Shown here: one piece after another, positions 15,323-23,696 of the stretch
How the letters are laid out: every line of letters starts with the position of its first letter
How positions within the stretch are numbered: position 1 is the stretch's first letter
The notes under the pieces: generated by a model
Told to the model about the DNA's origin: nothing
The model's input: only the letters and a program-made list of their open reading frames with translations
The model's database searches: none
Made by a program: the position numbers and the translations under genes
From: a virus
DNA length: 64,000 bases
Reading direction: 5' to 3' (one strand)
Virus record (IMG/VR): IMGVR_UViG_3300034072_002212
Coordinates: 117,817-181,816 of that record

Positions 15323-16075
15323 TCAACCGAAAAGGAAGCCGTAGCCTAGGTTCTGTTCAACCTGATTGCTGAGTTCGAGGAGCAGATTGTCCATTTCCTG
15401 CTGGCCTTCTGCCTTGAGGGCATCGCCGTTCAACGTGGTGCCACCCTGTGGACCAATGAAGCTACCAAAGCGCGAACGTGCTTCACCTAGCATGACCTTG
15501 CACTGCGCGGTGGTGAAACGAACCAGCCAAGGGCGGGCATAGGTATCTCCGAGGATCAGCTCATCGGGACGACGCACATACAGCCAAAGCATCACCGTTT
15601 CTGGAGCTCGAGGCTTGCGCTGAATGTCCAAGCGATGGCGAGTTGGGTGCCAGTTGAACATGATATGGAAACCAAACATTCTGCCTACAAGTTCCTGGAA
15701 ACCAGTGAACAGTTCATAGGTCACAAGGCTAGGCATGCCAGCACTCTGTCCCTGACCTAGCAAAAGGTTGTTGTTCACTGCGGCCGCAAATGGCTCAAAG
15801 TCAGCGCCAACTCCGGAAAAAGCACCACCGGTGCCTGCTCGGAAGATCTGACGGACTTCCTGAACTTCCTCAGGCAGGTAATATTCACTTTGTTCAGGCT
15901 GTAGTTCGAGGAAGCCAAAACGCTCTTCCACCGAGTTTGCCGAACGCTGGCGGTAAGTCGCAAGAGCAAAGTCCAGAGCATCTTCATAATGCTCAGGAGT
16001 TAGTTCCACGTTGACCATACCACCACCAAGGCGGCGCCACACTTCCTTGATCAAGATTTCGCGCTGAGTCTTCAT
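15323..16075 (-). CDS. 13: Neck protein (gp13-like)
   Basis: 250 residues from the ATG at 16075, which has GGAGG before it; a longer frame to 16102 lacks one. The start KTQREILIKEVWRRLGGGMV followed by LTPEHYEDALDFALATYRQR (about 28-47) is the head-tail connector layout of gp13-type neck proteins. In T4, gp13 and gp14 cap the filled head before tail joining. Here the gp13 and gp14 genes are divergent and share an intergenic double late promoter at 16099-16118. Confidence 0.7.
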   Translation of the reverse strand: MKTQREILIKEVWRRLGGGMVNVELTPEHYEDALDFALATYRQRSANSVEERFGFLELQPEQSEYYLPEEVQEVRQIFRAGTGGAFSGVGADFEPFAAAVNNNLLLGQGQSAGMPSLVTYELFTGFQELVGRMFGFHIMFNWHPTRHRLDIQRKPRAPETVMLWLYVRRPDELILGDTYARPWLVRFTTAQCKVMLGEARSRFGSFIGPQGGTTLNGDALKAEGQQEMDNLLLELSNQVEQNLGYGFLFG

Positions 16076-16098
16076 GTCCGATCCTCCCTCTGGGCTAC

Positions 16099-16110
16099 CC
16101 ATATTTAGTG
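16099..16110 (-). promoter_or_regulatory. Late promoter of gp13
   Basis: Minus strand CACTAAATATGG, 24 nt before the gp13 start. Confidence 0.6.
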
Positions 16111-16118
16111 ATAAGTAG
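16108..16118 (+). promoter_or_regulatory. Late promoter of gp14
   Basis: GTGATAAGTAG, overlapping the divergent gp13 promoter by 3 nt. Confidence 0.5.
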
Positions 16119-16140
16119 TTGACTGGCTAGGAGGATCGGT

Positions 16141-17265
16141 ATGTCAAAGATGTCGTTGTGGAATCGCAACAAGAATGACGACTACTATTTCATCGACAAT
16201 CAGGTTCGCCAACAGTTTAACATTGGCGGCGTCGAAGTTCTGCTTCACAAATACCTAGGTGTTCATGATCAGGGTGAGCAAGATGATGCCACCCAGCCAA
16301 GCGCAGCCAAGAGCAAGAAGAAGGGCATCAAGCAGATCCAAGATCTGTTCTTCCTCGAGAATCGTGACCGCGCTTACGATGCGAATGTCTACGAGATGCG
16401 TGCGTCCTACAACGTTCAGGACACTGAGTTCGATATTCGTCAGTTCGGTCTCTTCCTGGAGGCTGACACACTCTACTTGGAGTTCCACATCAACGACACA
16501 CTGGAGAAGATCGGCCGTAAGCTGATGTCCGGTGACGTGTTGGAATTTCCTCACCTGCGTGATGATGCGCTTCTTGAAGAAGATGCTCCGGCGGTGAACA
16601 AATTCTATGTGGTTCAGGACGTGAGCCGTTCTGCCGGTGGTTGGTCTCAGGTCTGGCGCCCACACATTTTCCGCGTGAAGTGCAAGCCACTCACTGACAG
16701 CCAGGAATACAAGGACATTCTCGAGAAAGCAGCAACCGACGCCAATGGCGACGACACTGGTTTCAACATTCGCGACCTGATCAGCGACTTCAGGGATCAG
16801 ATTGAAATCAGTGATGCTCTGGTCGAACAGGCCAACAAGGATGTTCACCTACGCAACTTCGAGACTGCTCACTTCTATGTTGTTCCCGGTGACGAAATGG
16901 GCAAGCAATATCCATGGATCTTCGCTGGCGACGGTAAGCCACCAAATGGAGCAAAGCTCGCAGGTTCAGGCATCAGCTTCCCAGAAGAAGCCAAGGATGG
17001 TGATTGGTTCCTACACCTTGGTATGGATCCCAATGTTCTCTACCAGTTCGTAGGCAACAAAGAGTTGGATCAATTTGGTCAGCCAGTTGGCGCAGGCGGC
17101 GGAGTTTGGGAACGCCGTGAAGTTGACCTTCGCAAGAAGTGGCAGGCTGCTCACAGGATCCTGGAGAGTTTCATCAACAACGACAATGTGAATGAAATCG
17201 GCGGCGAGCAGGTCAAGGAGAAGGTCGCTCTCTCCAAGGCCATCAAGCCGCGCGCAGATTTTTAA
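16141..17265 (+). CDS. 14: Neck protein (gp14-like)
   Basis: 374 residues; T4 gp14 has 256. The core LYLEFHINDTLEKIGRKLMS (about 111-130) followed by GDVLEFPHLRDD and WRPHIFRVKCKPLTDSQEY is the gp14 neck signature. The C-terminal third, with GDEMGKQYPWIFAGDGKPP and further glycine-rich loops, is an extension relative to T4. It forms the collar between portal and tail. AGGAGG precedes the start. It is followed 11 nt later by a lysozyme gene. Confidence 0.75.
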   Translation: MSKMSLWNRNKNDDYYFIDNQVRQQFNIGGVEVLLHKYLGVHDQGEQDDATQPSAAKSKKKGIKQIQDLFFLENRDRAYDANVYEMRASYNVQDTEFDIRQFGLFLEADTLYLEFHINDTLEKIGRKLMSGDVLEFPHLRDDALLEEDAPAVNKFYVVQDVSRSAGGWSQVWRPHIFRVKCKPLTDSQEYKDILEKAATDANGDDTGFNIRDLISDFRDQIEISDALVEQANKDVHLRNFETAHFYVVPGDEMGKQYPWIFAGDGKPPNGAKLAGSGISFPEEAKDGDWFLHLGMDPNVLYQFVGNKELDQFGQPVGAGGGVWERREVDLRKKWQAAHRILESFINNDNVNEIGGEQVKEKVALSKAIKPRADF

Positions 17266-17276
17266 GGAGAGATCGC

Positions 17277-17717
17277 ATGAAGATTAGTCCTAAGGGCATC
17301 CACCTCATCAAGCACTTTGAGGGCTTCAAGGCCAAGGCTTATATCTGCCCAGCAGGTGTTCTGACCATTGGCTACGGCACCACCTCTGGTGTTAAAAAGG
17401 GCATGGTGGTAACGGAAAGTCAGGCAGAGCAAATGCTTATTGCCGACTGCACCAAGTTTGAAAAGGTCGTCAATGATTCTGTCAAGGTCAAGCTGACCCA
17501 GGATCAGTTCGACGCTTTGGTTGCTTTTGTCTACAACGTAGGCCCAGGCAACTTTAAGACCTCGACCCTATTGAAGAAGCTCAATCTGGGCGACTACACT
17601 AGCGTACCAACTCAGATGGCTCGCTGGAACAAGGGCAACGGTAGGACTCTTGAGGGCCTAGTCCGTCGTCGCAGGTCTGAGGGTATTTTGTTCTCGACTG
17701 GCAAGCTGGCCTACTAA
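17277..17717 (+). CDS. Lysozyme (GH24 muramidase), endolysin candidate
   Basis: A 146-residue T4-lysozyme-like enzyme. The triad is Glu15 (HFEGF), Cys24 (CPAGVLTIGYG) and Thr30, with exactly the 11-20-26 spacing of T4 lysozyme but Cys in place of Asp, a natural variant in other GH24 endolysins. The GNFKTSTLLKKLN and GLVRRRRSEG blocks complete the fold. There is no signal peptide, so it needs a holin for release. It lies between gp14 and gp15 in one late operon, unlike T4 gene e. Confidence 0.88.
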   Translation: MKISPKGIHLIKHFEGFKAKAYICPAGVLTIGYGTTSGVKKGMVVTESQAEQMLIADCTKFEKVVNDSVKVKLTQDQFDALVAFVYNVGPGNFKTSTLLKKLNLGDYTSVPTQMARWNKGNGRTLEGLVRRRRSEGILFSTGKLAY

Positions 17718-17726
17718 GAGGTTCTC

Positions 17727-19115
17727 ATGGCTCTAGATTTTTGGTATGATGGACAGTTGCGCCGTTATTGGTTGCAGTTTGGTCGCATCTTTGAAGGATT
17801 TCAATACGAGAGCGGTGTTGGTGCGAATGGCACCAAGACTCTCCGCACCTTCCCTGTGAGCCTTGGAACCAAGAATCGACAGGTGGGTCATATCCTGAGG
17901 AACAACAGTGAGAACACCGTTCTCAGCACCCCTAGGATTACCTTTGAAATGATTGATGTCCAGCTGTCTCCAGATAGGCGTCAGACTCCAAATCACGTCT
18001 CAACCGTGAACATCTTTGAACGCGCCATTGATCCAGCGACCAATCGCTACACTGGTGAACTAGGCAAGACCTACACGGTCGAACGCTACATGGCTGTCCC
18101 ATATGACATGACCATGAGGGTGAACATCTGGACTTCCAATGAACAGCAGAAGCATCAGTTCATGGAACAGGTCATGGTGCTCTTCAACCCCAGCATTGAT
18201 CTTCAGACTGGCGACAATCCTATTGATTGGACCAGTCTGACCATCGTGGAACTGGACACTATACAGTGGACCAATCGTGAACTGCCAATTGGCACTGACG
18301 ATGACATTGAGATCAGCACTCTCACATTTAAGATGCCGATCTGGATGTCGCCACCTGCTAAGATCAAGCGTCAGAACATCATCCATCAGATCATCACCAA
18401 CATCGGTGAAATGAACAAGACCTATGTGGATGAACAAGCCGGTGGTTACAACTTCTCCAGCAAGGATATGCACACTAGGGTCATCGTCACACCTGGCAAT
18501 CATCAGGCTCGTGCCGAGGTTCTCTTGGATGCTGATGGTCGTCCATACTGTGAAGTCACTCTGCTGAGTGAAGAAGGTCTAGACACTGATCCACAGGGAG
18601 CCAAGTGGGATTGGCGTTCACTGCTGAACCGCTATGGGCAATATCGCAAGGGTGTCAGCCAGTTCCGTCTCAAGACCACCAATGACATGGATGACCATGA
18701 CAGCGATATTATTGGTATCTTTGACTTTCATCCAACTGAATCCAACAAGCTGCTCTGGACTCCTGACCAAGAGACTCTACCAATGAACACGCTTCAGACG
18801 ATCAATGGTATGATCTCTCCCAACGCAGGACATGCTCCGGGACGTGGTTTGCCTGAAGCTGCCGAGGGCCAGCGTTATCTACTGGCCGACGACCTACATG
18901 CGGTTGCTGAGTGGGACAATCTCGTCGCTCATGAGAACGACATTGTGGAATACAAAGATGGCTCTTGGAAGCTGGTCTTTGACGCTTCCATGGTCACTGA
19001 CCCCAAGGTGGTCCTAAACGGTCGCTCTGGTAAGCAGCTACGTTGGACCGGTGAAATGTGGGTTGATGCTATTTCGGCAGATTACAACCCCGGCTATTGG
19101 AGGGTCTTCCTCTAA
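17727..19115 (+). CDS. 15: Tail sheath stabilizer (gp15-like)
   Basis: 462 residues; T4 gp15 has 272. The N-terminus DFWYDGQLRRYWLQFGRIFE (about 4-23), TPRITFEMIDVQLSPDRRQT (about 72-91), and MEQVMVLFNPSIDLQTGDNP with SLTIVELDTI match the gp15 tail terminator/sheath stabiliser layout. The last 170 residues form an extra domain containing tryptophan-rich repeats, similar in style to those inserted in gp18 (WKLVFDASMV, LRWTGEMWVD). It caps the tail tube and sheath end. It is the last gene of the gp14-lysozyme-gp15 unit. Confidence 0.82.
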   Translation: MALDFWYDGQLRRYWLQFGRIFEGFQYESGVGANGTKTLRTFPVSLGTKNRQVGHILRNNSENTVLSTPRITFEMIDVQLSPDRRQTPNHVSTVNIFERAIDPATNRYTGELGKTYTVERYMAVPYDMTMRVNIWTSNEQQKHQFMEQVMVLFNPSIDLQTGDNPIDWTSLTIVELDTIQWTNRELPIGTDDDIEISTLTFKMPIWMSPPAKIKRQNIIHQIITNIGEMNKTYVDEQAGGYNFSSKDMHTRVIVTPGNHQARAEVLLDADGRPYCEVTLLSEEGLDTDPQGAKWDWRSLLNRYGQYRKGVSQFRLKTTNDMDDHDSDIIGIFDFHPTESNKLLWTPDQETLPMNTLQTINGMISPNAGHAPGRGLPEAAEGQRYLLADDLHAVAEWDNLVAHENDIVEYKDGSWKLVFDASMVTDPKVVLNGRSGKQLRWTGEMWVDAISADYNPGYWRVFL

Positions 19116-19170
19116 CACTTGGAGGCTCGTGCGAAACTTTGAACACCTAGCAGGATGAAACGGCAGTCCG

Positions 19171-19386
19171 TTAAGGTTCCTGTGTAACGTTCTTGCGAGC
19201 CTCCAATTGCTTTTGATACCACTCCACCGAGTGGATCGGCCCACAGAAATCCAGCTTTACGTCCGTGAACTCCGAGAGTTTGGGGTTGGCCCAATAGAGA
19301 CCATATCCACGCTCATCCTTGCGATAGTTGGAATTCTCCAGCGCCATACCGCAGACATGGCACTTGGTTCCGCTCAAACCAAACAT
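19171..19386 (-). CDS. Unknown small cysteine protein, 71 aa
   Basis: The start at 19386 is set by AAAGGAG 6 nt upstream. The N-terminus holds a CHVC knuckle (about 10-13) and a later FCG (about 48-50), suggesting a partial zinc-ribbon-like site. Not recognised further. It is isolated on the minus strand between plus-strand genes. Confidence 0.5.
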   Translation of the reverse strand: MFGLSGTKCHVCGMALENSNYRKDERGYGLYWANPKLSEFTDVKLDFCGPIHSVEWYQKQLEARKNVTQEP

Positions 19387-19437
19387 ATTGACTCCTTTGA
19401 TCACCGCTCACTACAGGTTAGGTGAAGGAAGGTCAAG

Positions 19438-19824
19438 ATGCCACAGGTTCAAAGCAAGGTCGTTATCCGCTATCTCGATTGCGATGGTACCTACACCTAT
19501 ATGGGTGCGCCTTGGGAGGACTCATATGGTGATCAAAGGTTTGGCTCTGAATATACATTCGAGGATGCCTTTGATCTCAGTGAATCATCGAACGGGGAAG
19601 TCATGGACTTTCTGGAGAAATACCAGGACGAGAACGAGGGCTTTGACTGCGAACTTGTGAAGATCACGATCTCCACTGAGATTGAAGATCTGATGGAGGA
19701 TGACCCCGAGTTCAAGGAATTGCGTCAGAGGGCTGCGCTCAAGAAGCTCACTGAGGCTGAGATCAAAGCTCTGGGTATCACCAATATCGCTGTCTATATC
19801 AAGACAAAGTATCACAACGTATGA
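19438..19824 (+). CDS. Unknown protein, 128 aa, ALKKL-tail family
   Basis: Acidic N-terminal part. The C-terminal 30 residues (LKKLTEAEIKALGITNIAVY) recur in the next gene and at 28178-28699, defining a small paralogous family. GAAGG precedes the start. Its stop overlaps the next start as ATGA. Confidence 0.65.
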   Translation: MPQVQSKVVIRYLDCDGTYTYMGAPWEDSYGDQRFGSEYTFEDAFDLSESSNGEVMDFLEKYQDENEGFDCELVKITISTEIEDLMEDDPEFKELRQRAALKKLTEAEIKALGITNIAVYIKTKYHNV

Positions 19825-20249
19825 GCAAGGTAGTAGAAGAGCGCAGGGTTATCCGCGTGACCACCACGTGGGGTTATGATCGTGATATGGCTCTGAAATA
19901 CATCTACATTCCCACCAAAGACAATGACCACAAGGGCGCAACCCTTCGCGCCCATGAGGGTTACCGTGGGGTAGATGATCTGCGCGATGCCACGGACATG
20001 AACACCTTTCCCGAAGACCGAGTGATGAGGATGTTCTTCAGCATCAAGGAAAGGCTGTGTGCTAAGAGCTCAATTGATCTTGTGAATCTGAAGCTCACCA
20101 TGGAAGCGACTCCTGTGACCTTCGATGAAGATGAGATGAGGGAATATCTGCGCGCCACGGCTTTGAAGAAGCTGTCAGAGGATGAGATCATCGCTCTCGG
20201 CGTGGGCAACCTTGCCATCTACGACAAGCTGAAGAACCACAACGCTTGA
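19821..20249 (+). CDS. Unknown protein, 142 aa, ALKKL-tail family
   Basis: A paralogue of the preceding gene in its C-terminus (ALKKLSEDEIIALGVGNLAI, about 117-136), with an unrelated N-terminal 110 residues. Translationally coupled through the ATGA overlap. Function unknown. Confidence 0.65.
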   Translation: MSKVVEERRVIRVTTTWGYDRDMALKYIYIPTKDNDHKGATLRAHEGYRGVDDLRDATDMNTFPEDRVMRMFFSIKERLCAKSSIDLVNLKLTMEATPVTFDEDEMREYLRATALKKLSEDEIIALGVGNLAIYDKLKNHNA

Positions 20250-20273
20250 CTCCTGAACACAACCTGTTACGGT
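20246..20273 (+). promoter_or_regulatory. Early promoter
   Basis: TTGACT (20246-20251), 16 nt, TACGGT (20268-20273), upstream of the gene at 20291. Confidence 0.55.
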
Positions 20274-20290
20274 GACACAAAGGAGAACGT

Positions 20291-20923
20291 ATGGGCGTTG
20301 TTACAGTCTATAAGGTCAAGGACCTGGAGACCGGCCTCTTTCTGAACAAGAGTTGCGGCTGGGACAAAAAGGGCAAGACCTGGGAGAGTCTCGGTAAGCT
20401 CAAGCTGACGCTGGGTAACAACGGCTACTTCTCCGATCGCCACAACGGCGAGAGGCTCTTTGGTGACGACGTAAAGATCATCTCAATCAAGATAGTCGAA
20501 ACCGAGGACAACACCAGCGACATCGACGACTTCATCGAAAAGCATCGGCGCTATCAGGCGCTGGGCAAGAAGTTCGGCCGGTCGTTTCAGGACCTAGTCG
20601 AGCGCATCGAAGCCCAGGGACAGAACGAACAGTTCCAGTGGGTCCTAGCCGCCGAGGGAAGCTGGGACTGGACCAACAAGGTTCCCACGGGCGACTTCGC
20701 AGAGCTGCTTCAAATCTGCAAGGACCTCAAGCTCAAGCAGAACAAGGATTTCAAGCGCGCCAGCAATTATGGTGAAGGCGGCTGTGTGGCCTTCGCAAGC
20801 AAGCAGGTGGCGATGACGGTGCGCCTTTCGATGCGCGGTCGGTGTAAGGGTATCGACATCAAAGAATTTGTGGAAACAAATCTTGACGAGACCGAAACGG
20901 ACGCGCTAAATAGTAGCACATAA
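20291..20923 (+). CDS. Unknown protein, 210 aa
   Basis: Not recognised. The start VTVYKVKDLETGLFLNKSCG with GKTWESLGKLKL (about 3-40) is shared in pattern with the gene at 30231 (LFKIRDKVTGKYW, GKSWKKRDQAENA). A helical middle and a C-terminal DFKRASNYGEGGCVAFASKQ segment also correspond to DMSRIVEAR...GNGVFGMMDRQQ there, so the two appear to be distant paralogues. AAAGGAG precedes the start. Confidence 0.6.
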   Translation: MGVVTVYKVKDLETGLFLNKSCGWDKKGKTWESLGKLKLTLGNNGYFSDRHNGERLFGDDVKIISIKIVETEDNTSDIDDFIEKHRRYQALGKKFGRSFQDLVERIEAQGQNEQFQWVLAAEGSWDWTNKVPTGDFAELLQICKDLKLKQNKDFKRASNYGEGGCVAFASKQVAMTVRLSMRGRCKGIDIKEFVETNLDETETDALNSST

Positions 20924-20989
20924 CAAGCGTGGATCCCAGGGTCGCACCTTGTTATAGACAACAACCTATCAAACGGTAAGGTGAGTAAA

Positions 20990-21973
20990 ATGAATCTCAA
21001 GAACCAAATCCTCGATCTTTCGCGTCAGAACAACATCGGCGCACTCTCCCCATTCATCGACAAGATGTTCGACGAACAGCTCGCTGCAGGCGTCTTCCCG
21101 ACCACTGCCAAGCTGGAACAGGTTCGCGACGACATCATCGCTTTCCTCGTCGGCTATCGCGAGCAGACGGGACGTGACACGGTGGTCCTCGGAATGTCGG
21201 GCGGTGTTGACTCGGCTCTGACCGCAGCACTGTTCAAGAGCGCCGGCTGGCGCGTGGTCGGCTTCACGCTGCCCATCAACCAGAACCCAGACGAGACGGC
21301 GCGCGGCATCGAGGCTTGCGAAGCCCTCGATATCGAGCATTTCCAGAAGGACCTGACCAAGGCCTACAATGCTCTGCTCGATGAAGTCGCCGAGCATGAT
21401 CCCCTGCTGCTCGATCTCGACAGCAAGGACACGGCAGTTCTCATCCGTCGCGGCAACATCCGCGCCCGTGCTCGCATGATCACGCTCTACAACATGGCCA
21501 ATTTCCACAACGGCATCGTGGCCTCGACCGACAACTTCAGCGAACTGGCGGCCGGCTTCTGGACCCTCCACGGCGACGTAGGCGACGTTTCGCCCATCCA
21601 GGCTCTGCTGAAGAGCTGGGAGGTCCCCTACATTTCGAGCATCGCCGGCGTGCCCGAGAGCACCTATCGCGCCACGCCGACCGATGGTCTCGGCATCAGC
21701 AATGGTGACGAAGCGCAGCTGGGCGCCAGCTACCTCGAATGGGACATCATGGTCAACGCCATGATCCAGTATGATCTGGCCTCGCTGGAGGCAATGATCG
21801 CAGAGAGCGGCGACATCCGCGCTGCGGAGGTGTTCGAGGCAGTCACGCGCCGCCTAGGCGGCAGCTGGTTCAAGCGCATGAATCCGGTCAACACCAAGCA
21901 CCCGCTCTTCCCCGAGCGGTATGAGCAGCTGGCCGGCGTCGACCAGGAGTTCCATCCCGCGGTCGTCCGCTAA
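20990..21973 (+). CDS. nadE: NAD+ synthetase (NadE)
   Basis: A 327-residue adenine nucleotide alpha-hydrolase family enzyme, with the ATP pyrophosphatase loop SGGVDSALTAA at 70-80. The NAD-synthetase segment STDNFSELAAGFWTLHGDVG with DVSPIQALLKSW (about 177-208) is highly diagnostic. It amidates nicotinate adenine dinucleotide to NAD+, the last step of the Preiss-Handler route. No glutaminase domain is present, so ammonia is the nitrogen donor. The ATG at 20990 is preferred over a GTG 9 nt upstream. It is followed by a 12-bp hairpin and pncB. Confidence 0.9.
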   Translation: MNLKNQILDLSRQNNIGALSPFIDKMFDEQLAAGVFPTTAKLEQVRDDIIAFLVGYREQTGRDTVVLGMSGGVDSALTAALFKSAGWRVVGFTLPINQNPDETARGIEACEALDIEHFQKDLTKAYNALLDEVAEHDPLLLDLDSKDTAVLIRRGNIRARARMITLYNMANFHNGIVASTDNFSELAAGFWTLHGDVGDVSPIQALLKSWEVPYISSIAGVPESTYRATPTDGLGISNGDEAQLGASYLEWDIMVNAMIQYDLASLEAMIAESGDIRAAEVFEAVTRRLGGSWFKRMNPVNTKHPLFPERYEQLAGVDQEFHPAVVR

Positions 21974-21985
21974 CCACCTTTCGGT

Positions 21986-22013
21986 TGCGATAGCATGGAA
22001 ACATGCTATCGCA
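21986..22013 (+). repeat. Perfect 12-bp hairpin between nadE and pncB
   Basis: TGCGATAGCATG (21986-21997), loop GAAA, then CATGCTATCGCA (22002-22013), ending 29 nt before the pncB start. There is no T-tract, so it is more likely an mRNA stability or processing element than a terminator. Confidence 0.6.
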
Positions 22014-22041
22014 CCAATTGTAACCAGAAAGGAGGCCAGCA

Positions 22042-23355
22042 ATGACCGATCTCGCGCTACGCGCCCATAACAAGAACTGGCGCATCGACCCGATCGTCCG
22101 ATCGCTCCTCGATACAGACTTCTACAAGCTCATGATGGGGCAGTTCATCTGGGAACGCTACCCCATGCACGTCGTCACCTTCGGCCTGAAGAACCGGACC
22201 AAATCCGTGAATCTCGGCCGAATCATCGACGAAGCAGAACTCCGCGCACAACTCGACTACGTGAAGTCGCTGCGCTTTACCAAGAACGAGCTCATCTGGC
22301 TCCAGGGTGCGACCTTCTATGGCCAGGAGCAAATCTTCAAGCCCGGCTATATCGACTTCCTCCGCCGGCTTCATCTGCCCGACTATGACCTGTCGCGCAA
22401 TGATGACGGCGACTATGTGCTGACCTTCACGGGAACCTGGCCACACGTCACGTTCTGGGAGATCTACGCACTCTCGATCATCAGCGAGCTCAAGAGCCGG
22501 GCGGCAATGCGTTCGCTCAGCAAGTTTGAGCTGGACGTTCTCTACTCCTGCGCCAAGTCCAAACTGTGGGGCAACCTTCAGAAGATCAAGGTCGCAGGCG
22601 TTCGGGGTCTCTCGGACATGGGCACCCGCCGGCGCCACTCGTTCCTCTGGCAGGAATGGGCTGTTGGTGCGGCGCGCGAGGTGCTGGGCGAGGGTTTCAT
22701 CGGAACCTCGAACGCATACATGGCGATGACCATGGATCTCGAGGCAATCGGCACCAATGCCCATGAACTGCCCATGGCCCTCACGGCTATCAGGGCTGGC
22801 CAGGGCGCCACGGACGATGAGCTCAAGCAAGTCCAGTATGAGGTCCTCAAGGGCTGGCAGAACCAATACTCGGGCAATGTGCTCGTGGCCCTGCCAGACA
22901 CCTTCGGAACCACGCAGTTCCTCAAGGACGCCCCACAGTGGGTCAGCCAGTGGCGTGGTTTCCGCCCCGACAGCAAGGCTCCCGATGCGGCGACCGAAGA
23001 GCTCATCGGCTGGTGGAAGCGCATGGGTATGGACCCAGCTAAGAAGCTGGTTCTCTACAGCGACGGTCTGGATGCGGACGAGATTGTCCGCATCTGGAAC
23101 AAGTGGAATGGCGTCGTTCAGGTCGGCTTCGGTTGGGGCACCAACCTTACCAACGACTTCAAGGGATGCCATCCGCGCGGTGAGCACACCCTGGACCCGC
23201 TCTCGCTGGTCTGTAAGGTCACGGCGGCCGACGGTCACCCGGCGGTCAAGCTCTCGGACAACTATACCAAGGGCACCGGCCCCGAAGATGAGGTAGCTCG
23301 CTATCGTAAGATCTTCGGCAGCGAGGGCATGAAGGATGCCCCGGTCTTCGTCTAA
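22042..23355 (+). CDS. pncB: Nicotinate phosphoribosyltransferase (PncB)
   Basis: 437 residues of the NAPRTase family: DTDFYKLMMGQ (24-34) at the N-terminus, MGTRRRHSFLWQEW (about 193-206) and GTSNAYMAMTMDLEAIGTNA with HELPMA (about 220-245). The residues around RRRHS and AIGTNAHE are family hallmarks. It converts nicotinate plus PRPP (with ATP) into nicotinate mononucleotide. It resembles PncB more than NAMPT/NadV: it has the PncB-type GTRRR and GTNAHE blocks. AAAGGAGG precedes the start. Confidence 0.88.
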   Translation: MTDLALRAHNKNWRIDPIVRSLLDTDFYKLMMGQFIWERYPMHVVTFGLKNRTKSVNLGRIIDEAELRAQLDYVKSLRFTKNELIWLQGATFYGQEQIFKPGYIDFLRRLHLPDYDLSRNDDGDYVLTFTGTWPHVTFWEIYALSIISELKSRAAMRSLSKFELDVLYSCAKSKLWGNLQKIKVAGVRGLSDMGTRRRHSFLWQEWAVGAAREVLGEGFIGTSNAYMAMTMDLEAIGTNAHELPMALTAIRAGQGATDDELKQVQYEVLKGWQNQYSGNVLVALPDTFGTTQFLKDAPQWVSQWRGFRPDSKAPDAATEELIGWWKRMGMDPAKKLVLYSDGLDADEIVRIWNKWNGVVQVGFGWGTNLTNDFKGCHPRGEHTLDPLSLVCKVTAADGHPAVKLSDNYTKGTGPEDEVARYRKIFGSEGMKDAPVFV

Positions 23356-23693
23356 TGGCTAAGAGCAATCCTCGATACGAGTGTTCTGGTTGTAAGATGC
23401 GGAACACTCGTAACCAGCTCAAGGGCACCAACGGCCATTGTCTTCACTGTAAGACACCGATGCCCAATGCGGCTTGGATGGGAGGCCAACAAGCTTCCCT
23501 GTGTCAGCTGCTCATGGTCCCCAGGGCTGATGAGGATGAGCTCAAGAATATCAGTCAGCAGTCCGGCCTTTCTGAGGCTGAAATCATGAGCGCCGCAATT
23601 CAGATTCAACTACAAAAGTGGTTGCTCGAACCAGAAAATGTTGTAAAGCAGGTGAAGCAAGATCTAATGCTGGCCAAGCTTTACAGGAGATAA
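23355..23693 (+). CDS. Unknown zinc-ribbon protein, 112 aa
   Basis: The start overlaps the pncB stop by one base. Two knuckles, CSGC (10-13) and CLHC (29-32), form a typical zinc ribbon at the N-terminus. The remainder is a helical segment (LSEAEIMSAAIQIQLQKWLL). Function in the NAD block is unknown. Confidence 0.6.
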   Translation: MAKSNPRYECSGCKMRNTRNQLKGTNGHCLHCKTPMPNAAWMGGQQASLCQLLMVPRADEDELKNISQQSGLSEAEIMSAAIQIQLQKWLLEPENVVKQVKQDLMLAKLYRR

Positions 23694-23696
23694 CAA

